A DNA stretch of 15,312 nucleotides from an uncultured Planctomycetaceae bacterium (GTDB taxonomy: Bacteria; Planctomycetota; Planctomycetia; Pirellulales; Pirellulaceae). How positions within the stretch are numbered: position 1 is the stretch's first letter; each line of letters starts with the position of its first letter. Below are positions 7,589-15,312 of this stretch, one piece after another. The DNA lies in assembly GCA_903927685.1 (NCBI GenBank), contig CAIYOB010000375.1, positions 1-15,312 on the forward strand, given 5' to 3'. Both the position numbers and the translations under genes were made by a program. A model generated the notes under the pieces. It was given only the letters and a program-made list of their open reading frames with translations, was not told where the DNA came from and did no database searches.

Positions 7589-7637
7589 GCACTCCATATC
7601 CCCGGTGCTCCGCCCGACAACCAGTCGAAACCGCCGG

Positions 7638-7665
7638 GCCGCGTTTCCCGACAGCCGCGTTTCCC
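7638..7665. repeat. 12-bp direct repeat, 16-bp period, in the divergent control region
   Basis: GCCGCGTTTCCC occurs at 7638-7649 and again at 7654-7665, with 4 bases (GACA) between the copies. Both copies lie about 90-115 bp upstream of the sulfatase start at 7753. An exact 12-bp tandem in a non-coding divergent region is a plausible pair of binding sites for a regulator. No bound protein can be named from the sequence. Confidence 0.4.
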
Positions 7666-7752
7666 ACTTGCATTCCTGGCTCCAGCTCCTCAGGATACAC
7701 GCAAATACTTGGCTCTGACAAACCACCAGGAACGCAAAGGACATCGCTGGCC

Positions 7753-10624
<2,872 letters not shown>

Positions 10625-10669
10625 TCGGCCAGCACGAAGCGGCGGCCGTGGACCATTGCCATCCCAGCC

Positions 10670-10675
10670 AAGGAG
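10670..10675 (+). promoter_or_regulatory. RBS supporting a GTG start for the MFS gene
   Basis: AAGGAG lies 6 nt before the GTG at 10682. The spacing is good, and the conserved N-terminal MFS region (AFWGMTATQLCGAFNDN) follows soon after, so the GTG is preferred to any internal ATG. Confidence 0.7.
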
Positions 10676-10681
10676 TTTCGC

Positions 10682-12004
10682 GTGACGGAGAACAGGGAAG
10701 GACCACTGCCCGCAGCGACGGACTCGCGGCCGCGACTGTTTCGTGACGTCGCCTTTTGGGGCATGACGGCCACGCAACTGTGCGGTGCTTTCAATGACAA
10801 CCTGTATAAGCAGTTGATGCTGTTGCTGGCCGTGCCGGTCGGGATTGCGTCGGCCTTTGAGCAGGATCAGCAGGGCCTGGCGACGATCGTGTTCTCGCTG
10901 CCCTTTGTCCTGTTTTCCGGCTATGCAGGTTTTCTGGCCGATCGCTTCAGCAAGCAGCCGATCATCGTGCTGGCCAAGCTGGCCGAAATCGCCATCATGC
11001 TGCTGGGGCTGCTGGCCTTTCTGAACTACTCCGTCACGGGCTATACCGGGTTGCTGGCCGTCCTGTTCCTGATGGGCACGCACAGCGCTTTTTTCGGGCC
11101 GCCGAAGTACGGGATCCTGCCGGAGATGCTCCGCACCGAGGATCTGCCGCGGGCCAACGGGGTCATGGTGATGACAACGTTTCTGGCGATCATCTTCGGG
11201 ACCGCCGCGGCCGGATTCCTGGGCGATTGGTTCATCGATCCCGACGCCCCGCTGGCGGCCAGCGCTTATCGGATGTGGGTCGGCTCGGCCTGCTGCATCG
11301 GAATCGCCATGCTCGGGACCGCAACTTCGCTGCTGGTGCGTTGGGTTCCGCCCGCCCAGCCGGACCTGCGTTTCCGCTGGTCGGCCCTGACCATGCCGCC
11401 GGAAAGCCGGCGGGTTCTGGGCGAGGATCGGCCGCTGCTGTTGGCGATCCTGGCTACGTGCGTCTTCTGGCTGGCATCCGGCGTCGCGATCCAGGCCATC
11501 AATTCGCTGGGGCTGGTGCAATTGGAGGTCGGCAAGCTGAAGACCAGTATCATGACGGCGATCATCGGCCTGGGGATCGCGCTGGGCGCCGTGATCGCGG
11601 GCAAGATCTGCCGGGGGCGAGCGGATCCGCGGGTCGTCAAAGTCGGAGCCTGGGGGCTATTCCTGTCGTTCGCCTTGCTCTCGATTTCGCGGCCGGGCGG
11701 TGTCCACTTGCTGGGCTACGCCGGGAGCCTGGTGACGTTGATCCTGACCGGAATCGCGGCCGGATTCTTCGCCATCCCGGTCCAGGTGCTGATCCAGGCT
11801 CGGCCGCCCGATGGACTGAAAGGCCGCATGATCGCGGTGATGAACCAGACGAATTTTCTGGCGATCATGCTGTCCGGGTTTGTGTATTACTTGTTCGATT
11901 GGATCGTCGAAGGCCTGGATTGGCCGCGGAGCGCGATGTTCGCCATGCTCGCCATCCTGCTGCTGCCGGTCGCGGTGTTCTACCAGTTGCCGGACGACGC
12001 GTGA
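10682..12004 (+). CDS. LplT-like MFS transporter
   Basis: This 440-residue integral inner-membrane protein belongs to the major facilitator superfamily and most resembles the LplT branch, whose studied members flip lysophospholipids into the cytoplasm. Supporting motifs are GAFNDNLYK (35-43), the MFS motif A-like GFLADRFSKQP (83-93), FFGPPKYGILPE (137-148), PRANG (156-160) and FGTAAAGFLGDW (172-183). The length and spread of hydrophobic segments fit about 12 transmembrane helices. In many bacteria LplT is paired or fused with the Aas acyltransferase/acyl-ACP synthetase; no such domain is found here, neither fused nor adjacent. The substrate could therefore be a lysophospholipid or something else. 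It begins with GTG at 10682, 57 bp after thiC, and is followed 75 bp later by the SIS gene. Family call is firm; substrate is inferred. Confidence 0.88.
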   Translation: MTENREGPLPAATDSRPRLFRDVAFWGMTATQLCGAFNDNLYKQLMLLLAVPVGIASAFEQDQQGLATIVFSLPFVLFSGYAGFLADRFSKQPIIVLAKLAEIAIMLLGLLAFLNYSVTGYTGLLAVLFLMGTHSAFFGPPKYGILPEMLRTEDLPRANGVMVMTTFLAIIFGTAAAGFLGDWFIDPDAPLAASAYRMWVGSACCIGIAMLGTATSLLVRWVPPAQPDLRFRWSALTMPPESRRVLGEDRPLLLAILATCVFWLASGVAIQAINSLGLVQLEVGKLKTSIMTAIIGLGIALGAVIAGKICRGRADPRVVKVGAWGLFLSFALLSISRPGGVHLLGYAGSLVTLILTGIAAGFFAIPVQVLIQARPPDGLKGRMIAVMNQTNFLAIMLSGFVYYLFDWIVEGLDWPRSAMFAMLAILLLPVAVFYQLPDDA

Positions 12005-12033
12005 AACGCGAAACTACAAGTCGCGAGATCCAG

Positions 12034-12049
12034 GGGGCTGTGCGGCCCC
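12034..12049 (+). other. GC-rich hairpin between the MFS and SIS genes
   Basis: GGGGC (12034-12038) and GCCCC (12045-12049) can pair across a 6-nt loop. No T-run follows, so it is unlikely to stop transcription by itself. It lies in the 75-bp gap, 30 nt before the preferred SIS start. Confidence 0.3.
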
Positions 12050-12069
12050 GGGGACGGCTTGAACGAAAC

Positions 12070-12073
12070 GGAG
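12070..12073 (+). promoter_or_regulatory. RBS deciding the SIS gene start
   Basis: GGAG lies 6 nt before the ATG at 12080, whereas it directly abuts the ATG at 12074 and would lie downstream of the TTG at 12059. It therefore favours the start at 12080. Confidence 0.6.
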
Positions 12074-12079
12074 ATGGTT

Positions 12080-12694
12080 ATGCTGGGTGTCACACTGAAC
12101 GCCGAGGACTACCTGCGGCGGTTGAATCAGGAACTGGAGCGAATCGATCGGGCGGCGCTGGCACGCTGGTCGGACCGAATCTACCAGGCGTGGGAGAACA
12201 ACAAGTTCGTGTTCTTGATCGGCAATGGCGGCTCAGGCTTGACGGCCAGCCACTTCTGCGAGGATCTCGGTAAAGGCACCATCCGCGACGCGGACTTGCG
12301 CGACGAGGGGCAAAAGCGGCTCAAGGTGCTTAGCCTGACCGACAACCTGGGCTGGATCATGGCCGTCGGGAACGACCTGGCCTACGACCAGATTTTCGTC
12401 CAGCAGCTGATGAACTACGGCTCGGCGGGCGATCTCCTGATCGCGATCAGCGGTTCGGGGAACAGTCCCAATGTGCTGAATGCCGTCGATTGGGCGAATC
12501 GCCACGGGTTGCTCACGTTCGGCCTGACGGGCTACAGCGGCGGCCGCCTGAAGGCGATGCAGCAGGACGGTTTGCACGTCGACTTGAACGACATGGGCAT
12601 GGTCGAGAGCATCCACATGTGCCTGCATCACTGGGTGCTGAACGACGTCTTTGCCCGCATGCATCGCGAGGGCCGTTACGCGGAGACGCGGTGA
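12080..12694 (+). CDS. SIS-domain phosphosugar protein, GmhA/DiaA-like
   Basis: This 204-residue cytoplasmic protein is a single SIS domain of the GmhA (sedoheptulose-7-phosphate isomerase)/DiaA type. Visible features are the phosphate-binding loop IGNGGSG (47-53), HFCEDLGKG (58-66), the second loop ISGSGNSPNVL (124-134) and the C-terminal ESIHMCLHH (176-184). His179 with the preceding Glu176 and His183/His184 occupy the area where GmhA holds its zinc and catalytic residues, so isomerase activity is possible. DiaA-like, non-enzymatic or other phosphosugar isomerase roles cannot be excluded. The open frame can start at TTG 12059, but ATG 12080 has the best RBS. A ROK sugar kinase gene follows after 48 bp, and an oxidoreductase after that, which suggests a route that phosphorylates and isomerises a sugar. 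No other heptose-pathway gene is visible. Confidence 0.88.
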   Translation: MLGVTLNAEDYLRRLNQELERIDRAALARWSDRIYQAWENNKFVFLIGNGGSGLTASHFCEDLGKGTIRDADLRDEGQKRLKVLSLTDNLGWIMAVGNDLAYDQIFVQQLMNYGSAGDLLIAISGSGNSPNVLNAVDWANRHGLLTFGLTGYSGGRLKAMQQDGLHVDLNDMGMVESIHMCLHHWVLNDVFARMHREGRYAETR

Positions 12695-12742
12695 GCGGCC
12701 CGCACGCTGGCACGACATGAGAAACTCCCGGAGCGGAACGAC

Positions 12743-13735
12743 ATGTTCCTGGGCATCGAAATCGGCGGCACGAAGTTGCAGTTGGGTGTCGGCGACGGGC
12801 AGCGAGCAGAATTCGCGGCCTCCGAGCGGCTGGACATCGACATCCCACGCGGCGCGGCGGGGATCCTGGCTCAGATCGAGCAGGCGGCCCGTGGCCTGCT
12901 GCAGCGGTTTCCCGTCGCCCGGATCGGGATCGGCTTTGGCGGTCCCGTCGATACGGCCGCCGGCCGCGTGATCGTCAGCCACCAAGTCGACGGCTGGCGG
13001 AACTTTGAATTCGGTGCCTGGTGCCGGGACAAGCTGGGCGTGCCTGCCGTGCTGGGCAACGATTGCGATTCGGCCGCGTTGGCCGAGGCCCGCTATGGCG
13101 CCGGGGCGGGCAAGCAGTCCTTGTTCTACGTCACGGTGGGGACCGGCATTGGCGGCGGGTTCGTCAAGCAAGGCGTGCTGCACGGCGTGGGGCGGCCGGC
13201 GTCGGCCGAGATCGGTCACCTGCGTCCCGGATTGCAGGCCGAGCGGGCCGACGCGACCGTCGAATCCCTGGCCAGCGGCCTGGGGATCACCGCCGCCGCC
13301 CAGCGGCGATTGAGCCATCCGGCCGGCGCGCCGGCCGCCGAACGCTGGGAACACGCTGGCCGCCGCGACTTGCTGGAGCGGGCTGGCGGCGAGGTGGCTG
13401 CGGTGACCGCCAAGTTGGTAGGCCAGGCGGCGGCAGACGGCAATCGGCTGGCCATCGAGATTCTGAATCAGTCGTGCCAGGTGCTCGGCTGGGCCGTCGC
13501 CCAGATGATCACGCTGCTGGCCCCGGAGATTGTGGTTGTGGGTGGCGGTGTGTCGCTGCTGGGGGAGGACCTGTTCTTCGTTCCCCTGCGCGACGCGGTC
13601 CGCCGGTATGTCTTTCCAACCCTGGCGGGCTCCTACGAAATCGTCCCCGCCGCATTGGGCGAGTGGGTGGTCGTCCACGGAGCCATCGCCTTGGCCGCGG
13701 CGGAGGAGCCGTCCGCAATTGGCTTGTCCAGGTGA
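12743..13735 (+). CDS. ROK-family sugar kinase, zinc-cysteine motif absent
   Basis: This 330-residue protein is a cytoplasmic ATP-dependent hexose kinase of the ROK family (glucokinase, N-acetylmannosamine kinase, fructokinase types). It has the ATP phosphate loop IEIGGTKLQLGV (5-16), GIGFGGPVD (62-70), the catalytic loop GNDCDSAALAEARYG (105-119) with Asp107, the second phosphate loop TVGTGIGGGF (131-140) and the sugar-binding EIGHL (156-160) with Glu156 and His159. There is no N-terminal helix-turn-helix, so it is a kinase rather than a ROK repressor. The usual cysteine-rich zinc motif after EIGH (CxCGxxGCxE) is replaced by LQAERADATVE (164-174); only the final Glu174 and LASG remain. The ATG at 12743 follows GGAG (12730-12733) by 9 nt. 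It lies between the SIS gene (48 bp) and the oxidoreductase (25 bp). Sugar specificity cannot be stated. Confidence 0.92.
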   Translation: MFLGIEIGGTKLQLGVGDGQRAEFAASERLDIDIPRGAAGILAQIEQAARGLLQRFPVARIGIGFGGPVDTAAGRVIVSHQVDGWRNFEFGAWCRDKLGVPAVLGNDCDSAALAEARYGAGAGKQSLFYVTVGTGIGGGFVKQGVLHGVGRPASAEIGHLRPGLQAERADATVESLASGLGITAAAQRRLSHPAGAPAAERWEHAGRRDLLERAGGEVAAVTAKLVGQAAADGNRLAIEILNQSCQVLGWAVAQMITLLAPEIVVVGGGVSLLGEDLFFVPLRDAVRRYVFPTLAGSYEIVPAALGEWVVVHGAIALAAAEEPSAIGLSR

Positions 13736-13746
13736 AAGATTAGGTG

Positions 13747-13754
13747 AAAGAGGG
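13747..13754 (+). promoter_or_regulatory. RBS supporting the start of the oxidoreductase gene
   Basis: AAAGAGGG ends 6 nt before the ATG at 13761. With the twin-arginine signal starting exactly there, it rules out the much longer open frame that begins at 13530 inside the ROK gene. Confidence 0.65.
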
Positions 13755-13760
13755 CAGGGC

Positions 13761-15077
13761 ATGAAACGGCGAGATATCTTGAAGTCGGCCATCGGCTTGG
13801 CTGCGGCAGGGGCCGCGGCTCCGTTGCGTGGGGCCGCGGCCAACGACCGCATCACGGTTGCCGTGATGGGAGTGCGGGGCCGGGGCGGGGCACTGCTGAA
13901 CACGTTTGCCGCCCAGCCGGATGTGGACGTCAAGTACATTTGCGATGTGGACGCCGACACCTTGGCGACGCGGGTCAAGCAGGTTCAGGAAGCGACCGGC
14001 AAGCAGCCGCAGGCGATCATTGACTACCGGACGGCGCTGGAGGATGCCGGCGTGGACGCGTTGGTGATCGGAGCGCCGGATCATTGGCACGCCTTGCCCA
14101 CGATCCACGCCTGCCAGGCCCGCAAGGATGTGTACGTCGAGAAACCCGACGGCCACAACATCCTGGAAGGGTGCACGATGGTCGCGGCGGCCCGCAAGTA
14201 TCAGCGTGTCGTCCAGTTGGGGACCCAGGCTCGCAGCGGAAAGCTGCAACGCGAAGCGATGGCCTGGATCGCCGCAGGGCATCTGGGCAAAGTGCATTTT
14301 GCCAAGGCGTGGGAGAGCGCCGGCCAAGGCTCGATCGGCTATCCGGCGGACACTTCGCCGCCGGCGGGTGTCGACTACGACCGCTGGCTTGGCCCCGCTC
14401 CCCTGCGGCCCTTCAATCCACGCCGTTTTCACGGTTCCTGGCGGTGGTTCTTCGATTACGGGACCGGCGATTTGGGCAACGACGGCGTCCATCGCCTGGA
14501 CGTCGCCCGCTGGGCGCTGGAGACGGCGGTGGCCGCCCAGGCCGGCCAGTTGCCCGCGCTGCCGGCAGCCGTCTCGGCGCACGGCGGCAAATACTACTTT
14601 GACGATGCGCAGGAATGGCCGGACACGCTGATGGTCACGTACGACTACCCCGAGGCGCACTGCGTGCTGACCTACGAAATGCGGATCTGGACCCCGTACC
14701 CGTTGCACGACGAGTCCGAAGGCGCCGCCGTCTGCGGCGACAATGGCTGGGTGGTGATCGGCAATAGTCGCTGGCGGGCGTTCGACCGCAAGGGCCAAGC
14801 CATCAGCGAATCGCGCGGCGGCGACGAGACGGTGGGGCATGTGCGCAATTTCCTGGACTGCGTGCGGAGCCGGCAGAAACCGAACGCAGACCTGGAATCC
14901 GTGGGGCATCCGTCCAGCATGCTCTGCCATCTGGGCAATGCCGCCTGGCGGGCCGGCCGCACGGTGCGCTTCGATCCGCAGACCAACACGTTTGCGGGAG
15001 ACGGCGATGCGAATCGCTGGCTGACGCGTCCCGAGTACCGGGCCCCGTGGCGGTTACCCAAGATCGAGGAGTTGTAG
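13761..15077 (+). CDS. Tat-exported Gfo/Idh/MocA-family oxidoreductase
   Basis: This 438-residue protein oxidises or reduces a sugar or sugar derivative with a bound nicotinamide cofactor. It begins with a twin-arginine signal (MKRRDILKSAIGLAAAG, Arg3-Arg4, Ala-rich h-region to about 27), so it is probably exported folded with its cofactor, as known for Zymomonas glucose-fructose oxidoreductase. The Rossmann domain shows VMGVRGRGG (35-43, GxxGxG), ICDVD (60-64), APDHWHA (105-111) and the family hallmark EKPDGHN (127-133). In the C-terminal domain DLGNDGVHRLDVARW (237-251) holds the likely catalytic His244, with Asp237/Asp241 and Asp247 nearby. Length and layout match the large planctomycete class of such proteins. 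It follows the ROK gene by 25 bp and precedes the next gene by 5 bp, so co-transcription is likely. Substrate is unknown. Confidence 0.93.
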   Translation: MKRRDILKSAIGLAAAGAAAPLRGAAANDRITVAVMGVRGRGGALLNTFAAQPDVDVKYICDVDADTLATRVKQVQEATGKQPQAIIDYRTALEDAGVDALVIGAPDHWHALPTIHACQARKDVYVEKPDGHNILEGCTMVAAARKYQRVVQLGTQARSGKLQREAMAWIAAGHLGKVHFAKAWESAGQGSIGYPADTSPPAGVDYDRWLGPAPLRPFNPRRFHGSWRWFFDYGTGDLGNDGVHRLDVARWALETAVAAQAGQLPALPAAVSAHGGKYYFDDAQEWPDTLMVTYDYPEAHCVLTYEMRIWTPYPLHDESEGAAVCGDNGWVVIGNSRWRAFDRKGQAISESRGGDETVGHVRNFLDCVRSRQKPNADLESVGHPSSMLCHLGNAAWRAGRTVRFDPQTNTFAGDGDANRWLTRPEYRAPWRLPKIEEL

Positions 15078-15082
15078 CGCCG

Positions 15083-15312
15083 ATGAAGCCCAGGCGGAGG
15101 GAACGGCCGGAAACGCAGGGCGTCGAGTTGTATCGCTTGCCGCCGTCCAGCGAGCATGGCCTGCCGTTGGACGAGTTGACGCAGGCGTACGCCCAATTGA
15201 TCGCTCGCGGCGACGACCCGTACACGCCCCTGCCGGATCCCGACGCCGGTCCTGCGGCGATCCTGGACGACGAACTGGAGCAGGGCGACGAGCCGGCCGA
15301 GGGCCAGGCGGA
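15083..15312 (+). CDS. Acidic protein, N-terminal fragment, possibly ScpB-like
   Basis: The ATG at 15083 opens 76 codons with no stop to the window edge, 5 bp after the oxidoreductase stop; GAGGAG (15066-15071) lies 11 nt upstream. The fragment has a basic start (MKPRRRERPE), a short segment LPLDELTQAYAQLIARGDDPY (in 28-48) and an acidic, Pro-rich stretch (DDELEQGDEPAEG). No signal peptide or membrane segment is visible. The LxLDELxxAYAxLLxxGDxPY pattern reminds me of the N-terminal extension of planctomycete ScpB-type (SMC-associated) proteins, but this is a recollection and the conserved winged-helix part is not in the window. Treat the function as unassigned unless the rest confirms it. 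Confidence 0.6.
   Translation, partial: MKPRRRERPETQGVELYRLPPSSEHGLPLDELTQAYAQLIARGDDPYTPLPDPDAGPAAILDDELEQGDEPAEGQA

Larger units (their letters stand above)
7479..7752. other. Divergent intergenic region between the two gene trains
   Basis: This 274-bp stretch separates the starts of the hybrid histidine kinase (leftward) and the second sulfatase (rightward), so it must hold promoters for both directions unless they lie further inside the genes. No confident -35/-10 pair could be assigned on either strand. An A+T-richer patch at about 7514-7536 is the only marked dip in GC. The region also holds a 12-bp direct repeat with 16-bp spacing, a 6-bp inverted repeat and a potential hairpin next to the kinase start, each listed separately. 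Open frames across it are continuations of neighbouring frames and show no domain character. No RNA gene was seen. Confidence 0.7.

Noticed and set aside
7456..7752. In-frame extension of the second sulfatase upstream of its signal peptide
   Set aside because: A signal peptide with good hydrophobic core starts at 7753 after an RBS; an extra 99 residues ahead would bury it and overlap the kinase start.
12034..12049. GC hairpin as an intrinsic terminator after the MFS gene
   Set aside because: There is no run of T after the stem, and the following gene starts only 30 bases later on the same strand.
12059..12079. TTG start for the SIS gene at 12059
   Set aside because: The only good Shine-Dalgarno (GGAG 12070-12073) lies downstream of it and fits the ATG at 12080.
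12233..13978. Minus-strand 581-residue open frame opposite the SIS and ROK genes
   Set aside because: Antisense to clear SIS and ROK motifs; no coding character.

Overview
The window looks like chromosomal DNA of a planctomycete, most likely of the Pirellulales type. It is GC-rich and densely coded. It carries two secreted FGly-type sulfatases, a Tat-exported Gfo/Idh/MocA oxidoreductase, a Hanks-type protein kinase and an FHA-containing hybrid histidine kinase. This mix is typical of that phylum, but the taxonomic call is inference because no rRNA or other marker gene is present.

The layout is two divergent gene trains separated by a 274-bp intergenic region (7479-7752). The leftward train (minus strand, 7478 down to 1) encodes, in order of transcription: a soluble FHA-GAF-HisKA-HATPase-REC hybrid histidine kinase; a Ser/Thr-type protein kinase; an unrecognised 65-residue protein; a secreted 878-residue protein that resembles six-hairpin carbohydrate-active proteins; a type I sulfatase; and the start of another exported protein that runs off the window. 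Four of the five junctions overlap by 1-4 bases (ATGA three times, TGATG once), and the fifth is a 36-bp gap. Two intracellular signalling proteins and the export-directed proteins for a sulfated polymer therefore appear to form one translationally coupled unit.

The rightward train (plus strand, 7753 to the end) encodes: a second, different type I sulfatase with an atypical active site; ThiC (HMP-phosphate synthase for thiamine); an LplT-like MFS transporter; a GmhA/DiaA-like SIS-domain phosphosugar protein; a ROK-family sugar kinase without the usual zinc cysteines; a Tat-exported Gfo/Idh/MocA oxidoreductase; and the 5' end of an acidic protein that may be ScpB-like. Gaps shrink from 88 to 5 bp along this train. 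SIS, ROK and Gfo/Idh/MocA sit close together and suggest a small sugar-conversion module.

A working reading is that the leftward unit senses and degrades a sulfated polysaccharide, the divergent sulfatase may share its control region, and the rest of the rightward train mixes sugar handling with housekeeping functions. No tRNA, rRNA, CRISPR array, transposase, prophage or convincing intrinsic terminator was found. Neither train ends inside the window.
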